Of a DNA stretch of 64,000 nt, positions 48,716 to 56,522 are shown one piece after another. The position numbers and the translations under genes are program-made. Location: contig JAYSLY010000007.1 in assembly GCA_043725085.1 (NCBI GenBank), forward strand, positions 1-64,000, given 5' to 3'. Positions within the stretch are counted from its first letter, which is position 1. The number at the start of each line of letters is the position of its first letter. This stretch comes from UBA9630 sp043725085. Lineage in GTDB: Bacteria; Patescibacteriota; Minisyncoccia; Moranbacterales; UBA2206. The notes beneath the pieces are model-generated. The model did no database searches. It was not told the DNA's origin and saw only the letters and a program-made list of their open reading frames with translations.

Positions 48716-49864
48716 TTAGAGGGTTATGCGATAGAGTTTTCCGTCTATTCTGTTTGTGAAAAACAAAATACTTTCGTTAATGTCCAGAAAGGGATTTGCC
48801 GCGTCATATTTTTCGGTGATTTTATTTAAATCAATGATGCGATTTTTTTCTCCGGTGGTTGTGTTAATTTTCCAAAATGTATCGGTAGTGTGGAATTTTT
48901 CTTGGTCGTAGTCATTTGGCATGATGGCAGACGCGGGGACTTCTCCGGGCATTGCGCAATAAACAGTCACATTATCCTTGGCCCATGTGCATTTGGAGGT
49001 AAGTGAGGGAAAATCGAGATTCTTAAATTCACCGCCATTGGAATTGATCGTGGCAAGTTGGATTTTTGTGGAGCCTTTAGTGTCGGAATAGCTGACAAGA
49101 GCCATTGTTCCATCTTTATTCCAAAGATAGTCTGCTCCGAAAATGCCTTTTAGAAGGCTTTTTTCTTCCCCGCCAATTAGGGGAACTGATTTTAGGGTGG
49201 TTTCAAAGAAAGAATCGGGCTTGTTCCAAAAAGAAACTAAGCTACTTTTCGGGATTTGCGCAATCGAAACATTGCGAAAATCGATATCAGCCAATTTTGT
49301 CCAATTGGTTCCGTCCGGATCAGAGATGTTTAGGGTTCTTTTTTTGGTGGCAGCGTCGTAGTATTTGTAGAAAATACGGTTACTGCTATTTTGCCAGGCG
49401 ATTTCGTCTACATTTTTCTTAAGCGGTGTGCTTTGTAGCGTGGTGTAGTCGTAGGAATAAAACTTTGTCGCTCCGGCACTCATAAATTTTGTGATTACTT
49501 TATTTTTGTCCGGTGACCACGAAACATCAGAAATCCCAATTAGCTCTTTGTCGGAAAAGGTTCTTTTGTTGTTGCCATCAAAATCAATCTGGTAGACTCG
49601 CCCGCTATTTTTGGAATAATATTTGATAGCATCACTGCCGCTGGCAAGTGTCGGGGAAAGCACGGCTTCATCGGAAATGGCGGTTATGGGGTCGGTGCTG
49701 ACCTTTGGTGGAATCTGGGGAGCGACAATTGTCGGAGCTTTTATTTCCGGGGCCTGAGCGACTTCCGTTGGTTTTCTAAACGCTAAATTATAGACACCAA
49801 AAAACAGCAGTGCAACGCAAAAAAGCGCAAGAGAAATAAAAAAGATTTTTTTGTTGAGAGGCAT
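48716..49864 (-). CDS. Membrane-anchored beta-propeller protein (TolB/WD40-like)
   Basis: A 382-residue protein with one N-terminal membrane helix (KIFFISLALFCVALLFFGVY, about 5-24), a proline-rich linker (about 35-58) and repeats typical of a TolB-like propeller: YQIDFDGNNKRTF, ISDVSWSPDKNKVITKF, LWNKDGTMALVSYSD. It would project outside the cell. It is the last gene of the minus-strand secretion-like locus, 18 bases after the second pilin fusion, so it may be a surface partner. Function unknown. Confidence 0.72.
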   Translation of the reverse strand: MPLNKKIFFISLALFCVALLFFGVYNLAFRKPTEVAQAPEIKAPTIVAPQIPPKVSTDPITAISDEAVLSPTLASGSDAIKYYSKNSGRVYQIDFDGNNKRTFSDKELIGISDVSWSPDKNKVITKFMSAGATKFYSYDYTTLQSTPLKKNVDEIAWQNSSNRIFYKYYDAATKKRTLNISDPDGTNWTKLADIDFRNVSIAQIPKSSLVSFWNKPDSFFETTLKSVPLIGGEEKSLLKGIFGADYLWNKDGTMALVSYSDTKGSTKIQLATINSNGGEFKNLDFPSLTSKCTWAKDNVTVYCAMPGEVPASAIMPNDYDQEKFHTTDTFWKINTTTGEKNRIIDLNKITEKYDAANPFLDINESILFFTNRIDGKLYRITL

Positions 49865-49882
49865 GGATTAGATTAGTTTAAT

Positions 49883-50749
49883 TTAATATCCTCGTTGACA
49901 ATTATTGGTGCTGACATGCACATGATTTGCTTCACTTGACTCATCTTTGATGGATTTGTCTGATATGCCACATTCTTTGGCAGCAGTCGTTATGTTTCCG
50001 ACAGTTAAGCCTGTTGTGGTGGAAATGTCGACTGCTTCTGATTTTCCTCCGGCCACACCTCCATAATGGCAAGAACCTTTTTCGTGAGCACATGGCGGTT
50101 TGGCGTAGCCGGTGCCGCTGCACTTATCTAGTCCAGCGCTATCTGAAATGGAATTGATGGTCATTTTTGATCCGAGCTTGTTTCTCAGACAAACAATGAG
50201 TGTTTGCAAAGAAGAAGACGCATCGCCCATTTGAGAATCAATGCCTGATTGAAATTTGAAATTTTCTTTGGAATAGCCGGATATTGGCGCTTCAGTGGAG
50301 GGAGTCAGGGAGCCAACGGATGAGCTGGTGGTTGAGCAAGAAAAGCTGGTCCAGCTTTTTCCTTCAATGCCAAAGGCACCTTTATCGCCTTCTTTTTTAG
50401 CGGAAAATACCCAAAAAACAGTGTTGATAATGAGCCAGGCACCAAGCATTAAGGAAAATCCAATCACAACACTTTGGATAAAACCTTTGGCTTTTGTGGC
50501 AAAAGTAGGGTCACCGGAGGAAACGACATACATGATGCCGGCGATGGATATGCCGGTTATGGAAATGGTTACAATTATTTTCATTCCCCAATTGATGAGA
50601 CCTTGAATTCCGATGAGAAAATGACAAAGCGTGCATGGGTCGGTTGCGCCAAGGCCGCAAGGAACGAGTCCACTGGCGGCATTAGCTTGAGAAAAGGTAA
50701 GAAGGAAAAGAGAGAAGCTGAAAAATAGAAAGAGGATTTTTTTTAGCAT
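49883..50749 (-). CDS. VirB2-like pilin fused to a DD-peptidase-like (M15-type) C-terminal domain
   Basis: A 288-residue protein. A signal sequence (ILFLFFSFSLFLLTF, cleaved near AANA-type ANAA at about 24) leads to two hydrophobic helices (WGMKIIVTISITGISIAGIM and SVVIGFSLMLGAWLIINTVF) in the TrbC/VirB2 pattern. The C-terminal part (about 175-288) has GSCHYGGVAGGKSEAVDIS and EANHVHVST, resembling the zinc sites of M15-like peptidases, although the usual SHAVD histidine is Glu here, so activity is uncertain. It would expose a wall-binding or wall-cleaving domain outside the membrane. A second pilin with a different hydrolase-like domain lies two genes upstream. Confidence 0.7.
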   Translation of the reverse strand: MLKKILFLFFSFSLFLLTFSQANAASGLVPCGLGATDPCTLCHFLIGIQGLINWGMKIIVTISITGISIAGIMYVVSSGDPTFATKAKGFIQSVVIGFSLMLGAWLIINTVFWVFSAKKEGDKGAFGIEGKSWTSFSCSTTSSSVGSLTPSTEAPISGYSKENFKFQSGIDSQMGDASSSLQTLIVCLRNKLGSKMTINSISDSAGLDKCSGTGYAKPPCAHEKGSCHYGGVAGGKSEAVDISTTTGLTVGNITTAAKECGISDKSIKDESSEANHVHVSTNNCQRGY

Positions 50750-50761
50750 AAAATTTTTTAA

Positions 50762-51211
50762 TTATCTGGGAAAAGCTTTTCCGTTGGGGCAAAAGCTGAG
50801 ACCAAATTCTTGCCCGGCTAAATTATCATTGGCGAAACTGGAAACACGCAGGGAAACATTTAGTGAGCAGGCTTGGTTTTGGGTTATGTTGAGTAATTGC
50901 AAGAAAGCCGCTTCCGCCTTTATTCTGGCTGATGTAATATCTGCGCCTTTAATGTCAATCAGAAAACTTCTATCTTTGGTGCCAAAATCAAAATAGACGA
51001 TATCATAGTCGGAAGTGCTTTGCGCTAGTGTATCTTGCGGAGACAATTTTTTCGCTTCAGGTGTCGTTTTTATGTTGTTGATTGGAAGGCTGCCCTGGGT
51101 GGTTTGGACTGAAATAGTTGCTCCTTCCTTGGGAAAAAACACAGAATAAAGCCAATAAGAGGCAATAATAATTAGCACGATACCAACAATGACGTAGATA
51201 TTTTTTTTCAT
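50762..51211 (-). CDS. Membrane-anchored unknown protein of the secretion-like locus
   Basis: A 149-residue protein with one N-terminal membrane helix (IYVIVGIVLIIIASYWLY, about 5-22) and an outside domain that includes DIVYFDFGTKDRSFLIDIKG and two cysteines (near residues 115 and 141) that could pair. No family recognised. It is sandwiched between two pilin fusions (12 and 30 bases away), so it probably belongs to the same assembly. Confidence 0.6.
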   Translation of the reverse strand: MKKNIYVIVGIVLIIIASYWLYSVFFPKEGATISVQTTQGSLPINNIKTTPEAKKLSPQDTLAQSTSDYDIVYFDFGTKDRSFLIDIKGADITSARIKAEAAFLQLLNITQNQACSLNVSLRVSSFANDNLAGQEFGLSFCPNGKAFPR

Positions 51212-51241
51212 AGCAGTAAGGTTATAATTTAATTTTTTTGT

Positions 51242-52339
51242 TTATAGCCCGCATTTATTGGCTGTGTTTACCCAAGGGCTTGTATTGGAACCATTAGAGC
51301 CACTACTTGGCAAGTTGCAAGCGGCTGTGATGTTCATTTGACCATTTTTCAGTTTATTAAGACATTCTGTGTATTTTGCCATGTCCTTAACTTCGCAATC
51401 GCGCTTTTTGCAATAGGATAATCCGCTAGAATTAGTGACTGTTTCCAGGCAGGTGCCTTGAGGTCCACTACCATTTACAGTGAAAATATCAGATCCTTTG
51501 CATCCGATAGATCCAGCGCTCGTGATCATATTTATTTGAAATAAGCCAATTGAAAATGCGTTTCCATCTTTGCATCTGTCAGTGCAATTGTCTGTGGTAC
51601 TCGCGCATTTATTTGGGTTTCCATTCGATTCGACACTGCAAATTTTTGACATTTTTTCAGCATTTGATCCAAAGCAACCAGTTTGCAGATTAGTTATGGT
51701 GCAATCTCCCCCGGGTACTGGTGTGCAAGTTCCTGTACTGGTTCCGTTATTGCCAGTATTGCTACTACTATTACTACCAGTAGTGTCATAGTTATTACCG
51801 CCGATTTGCACTAGAGCGGGGTTGATTGTATAGAGAAGGATGTATGACGTGAGAGCGAGGATTACTCCGGCAATCGCATCAACGATGTAGCCCTTGGCAG
51901 TGCCCATTGTGCTGGTATTTCCGCCACTTGTGATATACATGAAAGCACCGATAGAGATCATAAGCATAGCGGCGATGCCAACGGTCCAGAGGCCAAACTG
52001 ATAAAGTTGCAAAATATATGCGGTACTATCCCCGGTTTTAGGGAATCCGGGAATTGCTTCCATGGGGACATAGGGGAAGGCTTGTTGTGGTTGGTTTTGT
52101 GTTGTAGTTGCTGGCTTCTGGTATTGTTTGCATCCAGAGATAGTGGCACATGTCCCTGTTGTTTTTGAGCTATACCCAGATTGGCAACCAGTGGAAGAAT
52201 TGCTATCAATGCAAACATCTCCAGTGCTAGGAACGCAACACCAGGGAGTGCTTGATTCTGCATAAGCATTTTTGACTAGAAAAAAATCAAAAAGTAAAAC
52301 CGCAGCCAGGATTAAGGATAATTTTAGGTTATTTTTCAT
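51242..52339 (-). CDS. VirB2-like pilin fused to a lytic-transglycosylase-like C-terminal domain
   Basis: A 365-residue protein. A signal sequence (LSLILAAVLLFDFFLV, cleaved near NAYA) and a cysteine-rich segment (CC, C-x5-C pattern) precede two pilin helices (FGLWTVGIAAMLMISIGAFM and YIVDAIAGVILALTSYILLY). A Ser/Thr/Gly/Asn-rich linker leads to a lysozyme-like domain: MSKICSVESNGNP with a likely catalytic Glu, then AFSIGLFQIN, the VirB1/soluble-transglycosylase signature. Several cysteines could stabilise the domain outside the cell. In known systems VirB1 is a separate gene; here it appears joined to the pilin subunit. Confidence 0.75.
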   Translation of the reverse strand: MKNNLKLSLILAAVLLFDFFLVKNAYAESSTPWCCVPSTGDVCIDSNSSTGCQSGYSSKTTGTCATISGCKQYQKPATTTQNQPQQAFPYVPMEAIPGFPKTGDSTAYILQLYQFGLWTVGIAAMLMISIGAFMYITSGGNTSTMGTAKGYIVDAIAGVILALTSYILLYTINPALVQIGGNNYDTTGSNSSSNTGNNGTSTGTCTPVPGGDCTITNLQTGCFGSNAEKMSKICSVESNGNPNKCASTTDNCTDRCKDGNAFSIGLFQINMITSAGSIGCKGSDIFTVNGSGPQGTCLETVTNSSGLSYCKKRDCEVKDMAKYTECLNKLKNGQMNITAACNLPSSGSNGSNTSPWVNTANKCGL

Positions 52340-52354
52340 TTATATATCTCTGTT

Positions 52355-55231
52355 TTAAAATTCATCGAACGTTCTTTTTGGTAGCACGAAAAAAATGATT
52401 TTTATGGCGAGAATGATAGCGAGTCCGGAAAGGGCCATGCGGAAAAGAAAGGCGAAATAGCTGGGGATGCCGGAAGAAACAGTCGCAAGAACTTTTCCGG
52501 GTGAAGTTTCTTTTTGAGAAAGCGTTGTGTCATTGCTTACCATTTCAATTTCAATGTTATGCGTCAATTTCTTCTCATAGAATTCATTATAGGTGACATC
52601 CCAATATTTGTTAAGCATTTGGCGCATCGAGTTGGTGGGTGTGAAGGTGGTGGAGAGAGAGATGATATATTTTTCACCAACATTTTTTGGCGGAAGGGTT
52701 AATCTTCCAAAGTGCGCCGTGTCAATCATGTATCCATAGTTCCTGGCATTGTCGGCGTTGATAGTTGTGCCATCAATATTCCATTGATAGGGACAATTTG
52801 ATGATTGACCGGCAGTGTCATTGAAATTTTCTGTTCCAACTGTTCCGGAAAAGACAGGTGTTAGCACTATATTATTTCCCGTTCGTGCCTGAAAACTTGT
52901 GTCGCTGTGATCAGGATAGGACGTGTTGTTGAAATCTTTATATTCCCCCAAAACTAAACCGAGACAAGTTGGCTTGCCCGAAGTGTCCTGGTTATCCTTT
53001 CCTTCCGGCACAATTTTTACGTCCGGCGATGAGATTTTGAAAACTTTGCTTAGATCGATTCTTTTTCCGGTTGTTTTGTTGAGTGCGGACAGGCTGATAT
53101 TATATTGATCACCAATGTTTTTTAGGACAGGAAAATAGATGGTAGTTCCTGTTTTGCCACTAGCATCAAAACAGTCTTTGAAATGTTCGTCAGCGCAAGT
53201 CAATGGCGCTCCGTCAACTGTCCAAAGAAAATCAGTGTAGGTTGGGTTTGCTGCAGTTCCATTGTCAATTTTCATTCCAATCAGTTCATCTTTTGCTACT
53301 TCGCAGACTGCTGCTGGCACCGGGCTAGTTGTTATTGAGCCATCGGATTTTTTTTCCGGTATGTCTGCAAGGCATCTTTCATCACTGGTTCCGCTGGCGT
53401 TAATTTCTGCGGTAGGCGTTGCATCGGATTGATTGAGGTAGACAAGGCCTGCTGTATAAACCTTAATATATTCTCCGGAGGAAGAAATTGGCGTGGTGAT
53501 GTCGGCGTGACCTTCTCTTTCCGCTCCTCCTCCGGCGAGAGTTTCTTTTACAGTCACTTTTACTTTGAGATATTTTTTCGGGCTTGGGAAATTTAAATTG
53601 AATTTAAGTGTATTAATCCCCAATCCGGAGGTTTGCGTGGATCCATCTAGGGCAGTTTTTGGAAGTGGATTTCCCCAGTCGTCCGGATTTGCTTCATCGC
53701 TGGCATAAACTTCCCATGTGTAGCTGAGGTAGGCGGCGTTGTTGGCGTTAGGAACTGAAGCGGTGAGGCTGAGCGTATCACCGTTTTTACTGGAAGAGGT
53801 ATCGTTGATTGGATTTTCCGGTAAATATTTGAGTGAAACGTCAAGTTTTTCTTTCGCGCCTCCTCCCTCGGTGGGTGTTACGAGATTTTCATAAAGACAA
53901 TCATTCAAGTTATTAATATCAAAATTAGTCATTTTGATTGACTTGTATTCATCGGCTCCTGAGCAGCCGGTAGTGCCACTTTCCAGTTCGCTCGGAGAGC
54001 AGGTGTGGCTTGTGATTGTTTCATTCAGTTGAGTCTCGCTCAGTAATTGTGGGTCTGTACCGACATAGGTCACGACAGTGTGGATGGTGGTAGTTGTTCT
54101 GATTGTGGCATTGTCATTAACTTGGTTTGTGTTAGGAGCAATATCCTCAACTGTTTTTGTGGAAATGGTTGTGGTGTAGTCTGTGGCGGCGGGAGGCGGA
54201 ACGCTTGTGCTTCCGGAAATTGCTTTTGTGTTTGGGTAGGTCGTGGTGGTGTCTTCGGTTGTTTTTGGATAATCGGAATTACCTGTGCCTGCTTTGATAT
54301 TATTTTTGTCGCCACATGTATTTTTAGTGAATGCCCACATAGTTTCATAGGATGAGTCAGATATTTGGGTTGGTTGAATTGAAACGCCTTCTACGGCAAC
54401 GCCGACCTGATCTCCTGCCGAATAGGAAAAGGAAAAAACATTTTCACCTAAGCCAACAATATTGGCTTCATCGGGATGGCCTGTTCCGGCCGTGTCTTTA
54501 TTTTTTGGATTAGTGTGCCAAAATTTTTCCTCGTTAGCGTCAAATTCATTATCACCGGTTGTATGTCCGGGAGCGTTGGGGAAAAGATGGTGGCACGCTA
54601 TTTCATTGTCATCGCCACTTTTAACATCATGCACGAAGCAGTGTTCTTTTTTACCTCGTTGGTCATCTCCGCCAAAAGGGGCACTGTATCCATCATTGTC
54701 AGTGTCACTGGAGTAATCGGCGTTTTGCCAGTCGAAATCATTACTAGCCAGTATTCGCATAGCTTTCATTTTGTAGTCTTCGATATCAACCTCACCGTCT
54801 CCATTGAGATCACAGGCCTTAAAATCATCACTTTTTTTGTAGTCAGAAGTGTATTTGTCGTGGTCTAGTTTGTCATCAAAGCATCTGGCGCTTTTGATAT
54901 ACCACGTGAAATAGAGGTTTTCCGGCATATTCATGAAGTAGGATGGCGTGGTGGTGACAGTCACTTTTTCCCCCGGCACTGGGTCGACCGGATCAAAGGT
55001 GAGTGAAACAGTGGGGGGCGTGACTTTTTTTCTGGCAACATTGACTGATTTCATCGTGTTTTGTATCTCGTCTTTGTTGACACCAAAAGCGCCCATGACG
55101 GTGTCCATAAGCGCCATTGGATTACCCAAGGCAACGCCCAATAGATCGGCGTGAGCCGGCGCGGCGGTCAGTGAAAAAATATTGATGATAACCAAAAAAG
55201 TGATTATGGCTTTTTTAATTCTTGTTTTCAT
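52355..55231 (-). CDS. Large membrane-anchored extracellular protein with calcium-binding-type and Ig/PKD-like repeats
   Basis: A 958-residue protein; the start is ATG 55231, since a longer frame adds unlikely residues before a clear signal sequence (IKKAIITFLVIINIFSLTAA). Near residues 100-200 it has a PKD-like opening (VSLTFDPVDPVPGEKVTVTT), a dockerin/EF-like loop (CDLNGDGEVDIEDYKM) and a thrombospondin-3-like run (DTDNDGYSAPFGGDDQ). Several beta-rich Ig/PKD-type segments follow. A C-terminal helix (FLFRMALSGLAIILAIKIIF) anchors it. It overlaps the CPBP-like gene by four bases. It may be a scaffold or adhesin of the secretion-like apparatus. Confidence 0.7.
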   Translation of the reverse strand: MKTRIKKAIITFLVIINIFSLTAAPAHADLLGVALGNPMALMDTVMGAFGVNKDEIQNTMKSVNVARKKVTPPTVSLTFDPVDPVPGEKVTVTTTPSYFMNMPENLYFTWYIKSARCFDDKLDHDKYTSDYKKSDDFKACDLNGDGEVDIEDYKMKAMRILASNDFDWQNADYSSDTDNDGYSAPFGGDDQRGKKEHCFVHDVKSGDDNEIACHHLFPNAPGHTTGDNEFDANEEKFWHTNPKNKDTAGTGHPDEANIVGLGENVFSFSYSAGDQVGVAVEGVSIQPTQISDSSYETMWAFTKNTCGDKNNIKAGTGNSDYPKTTEDTTTTYPNTKAISGSTSVPPPAATDYTTTISTKTVEDIAPNTNQVNDNATIRTTTTIHTVVTYVGTDPQLLSETQLNETITSHTCSPSELESGTTGCSGADEYKSIKMTNFDINNLNDCLYENLVTPTEGGGAKEKLDVSLKYLPENPINDTSSSKNGDTLSLTASVPNANNAAYLSYTWEVYASDEANPDDWGNPLPKTALDGSTQTSGLGINTLKFNLNFPSPKKYLKVKVTVKETLAGGGAEREGHADITTPISSSGEYIKVYTAGLVYLNQSDATPTAEINASGTSDERCLADIPEKKSDGSITTSPVPAAVCEVAKDELIGMKIDNGTAANPTYTDFLWTVDGAPLTCADEHFKDCFDASGKTGTTIYFPVLKNIGDQYNISLSALNKTTGKRIDLSKVFKISSPDVKIVPEGKDNQDTSGKPTCLGLVLGEYKDFNNTSYPDHSDTSFQARTGNNIVLTPVFSGTVGTENFNDTAGQSSNCPYQWNIDGTTINADNARNYGYMIDTAHFGRLTLPPKNVGEKYIISLSTTFTPTNSMRQMLNKYWDVTYNEFYEKKLTHNIEIEMVSNDTTLSQKETSPGKVLATVSSGIPSYFAFLFRMALSGLAIILAIKIIFFVLPKRTFDEF

Positions 55232-55890
55232 TTCGTAAGATAAATAATATACGCGTCTAGGAATATTATAACAAAAATACTCATAAAATACGAATAGAAA
55301 AATGATTTTGTTTTGTAGGCAAGAAATCCTGCGGTGACTGAGAGTAGGACAAGTGAGGCTGATTGCCAAGAAAGGGCTTTAGTAAAAAAAAGTAGCGTGA
55401 AAAATAGAATTGCTTGCACAGCAATTGCCCAATGTTTGAATTTTTTTTGCAAAACAGAAAGGAGAAAGCCTTGGAAGAAAAAACTGGAAGCAAAAACTGT
55501 GAAATTGACGATTAATAATTCATAGGCTAAAAATAGCCAAAAATTGTTTTTTATGTAATCTGATAATGTGTAGTTAGCCTTAAATTGGGTGTAATTTAGC
55601 ATTAAATACAGTAAAAAAAGTGTAAAAAGTGCGGTGATTGCTCCCCAAGCCAGAGAAGTTATTGGATTTTTCAGATTGCAGCCAAAATCGGCGAGATCTT
55701 TTTTCAGAATAATTTTTACATAAGCAATCGGGAGAAGAATGAGAAAAAATAAGTTTTTTGTGATAGTTTGTACGGAGTTTTGGGTGGGAAAAACAGCGCT
55801 GGAGAAAAGACAAATGAGCGCCAGACCAAAACCGACCAGCAGTTCTTGGTTATCTTTCAAAAAATTTCGTGGTGTTTTTTGGCGGTACAT
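55228..55890 (-). CDS. CPBP (CAAX protease-like) family membrane protein with degenerate catalytic motif
   Basis: A 220-residue protein with about six to seven hydrophobic helices. SSFFFQGFLLSVLQKKFKHW resembles the CPBP motif EExxFRGxLLxxL, but the paired glutamates read SS and the arginine reads Q. The later conserved histidine motif is also absent from QAILFFTLLFFTK. It is therefore probably not a protease and may keep only the membrane scaffold. It lies between the 189-residue protein and the large surface protein and overlaps the latter by four bases. Confidence 0.55.
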   Translation of the reverse strand: MYRQKTPRNFLKDNQELLVGFGLALICLFSSAVFPTQNSVQTITKNLFFLILLPIAYVKIILKKDLADFGCNLKNPITSLAWGAITALFTLFLLYLMLNYTQFKANYTLSDYIKNNFWLFLAYELLIVNFTVFASSFFFQGFLLSVLQKKFKHWAIAVQAILFFTLLFFTKALSWQSASLVLLSVTAGFLAYKTKSFFYSYFMSIFVIIFLDAYIIYLTK

Positions 55891-55906
55891 ATAAGTTAAT
55901 GCTGCG

Positions 55907-56476
55907 CTAGTCTTGGTAGGCGTAGGCAGCTGTCATTCGGGCGGCTTCTCTTTGTTCTTCTGCGGCGGCTTCTCTTCTGTTTTTTAGGATTAAAATAAAA
56001 ATAACAAATGTCGTGATTGTTTCCAGGGGAAGAAAGTCTATGATAGGCAGCATTTCAAGAACGGTGCCGGCAATGAGAACTTTCCATTTATCAGGAGTAA
56101 AAATACTTTTTATCATGGATCTTTTCTTGCTTTGGCGCAACCCGGCACCGCAAAGAAGCATAGCCGCCCAGGTAATAATTCCGGCCATAAAGGCTGTAAC
56201 TACGCCAAGAAGCTGTAGGCCAGGAACGGCATTTGCGACAAAATCGACAATGTCTTTCAGGAGAGAGCTCATTATGGCAATGGCAAAAAAGAAATCTGTG
56301 AGCTGGATAAATTTTCTAAGATGTTCGGTGTCGGTAACTTCGGCTTCTCTGGCGATTTCATTGGCTAGTTTTCCTAGACTCTTTTTTTGCTTATTAACTT
56401 CAAGCTCTCTCTTTTTTTCTGCATCAGCCGCTCTTTGCGCCTCTAGGCGTTGTTGGTTTTCTTCTTCTTTTGACAT
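55907..56476 (-). CDS. Coiled-coil membrane protein of the secretion-like locus
   Basis: A 189-residue protein. A charged, probably coiled-coil N-terminus (RLEAQRAADAEKKRELEVNK, about 10-29) is followed by hydrophobic helices (FIQLTDFFFAIAIMSSLLKD, LLGVVTAFMAGIITWAAMLL and LETITTFVIFILILK) and a short charged tail. I do not recognise a family. It lies downstream of virB4 and shares an A/T micro-repeat junction with it. Confidence 0.6.
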   Translation of the reverse strand: MSKEEENQQRLEAQRAADAEKKRELEVNKQKKSLGKLANEIAREAEVTDTEHLRKFIQLTDFFFAIAIMSSLLKDIVDFVANAVPGLQLLGVVTAFMAGIITWAAMLLCGAGLRQSKKRSMIKSIFTPDKWKVLIAGTVLEMLPIIDFLPLETITTFVIFILILKNRREAAAEEQREAARMTAAYAYQD

Positions 56477-56483
56477 ATCGCAT

Positions 56484-56515
56484 AATTTGAAATTTCAAAT
56501 TTCAAATTTAAAATT
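56484..56515. repeat. A/T micro-repeat upstream of the 189-residue gene
   Basis: Runs of AAATTTC and AAATTTG type repeats forming small inverted repeats. The same motif recurs at 58370-58443, 59538-59596, 59977-60024 and 43201-43222. Confidence 0.75.
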
Positions 56516-56522
56516 ATGGAGC

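Noticed and set aside
55232..55369. Longer N-terminus for the 958-residue protein
   Set aside because: A clear signal sequence begins at 55231; the extra residues precede it and overlap the CPBP-like gene.
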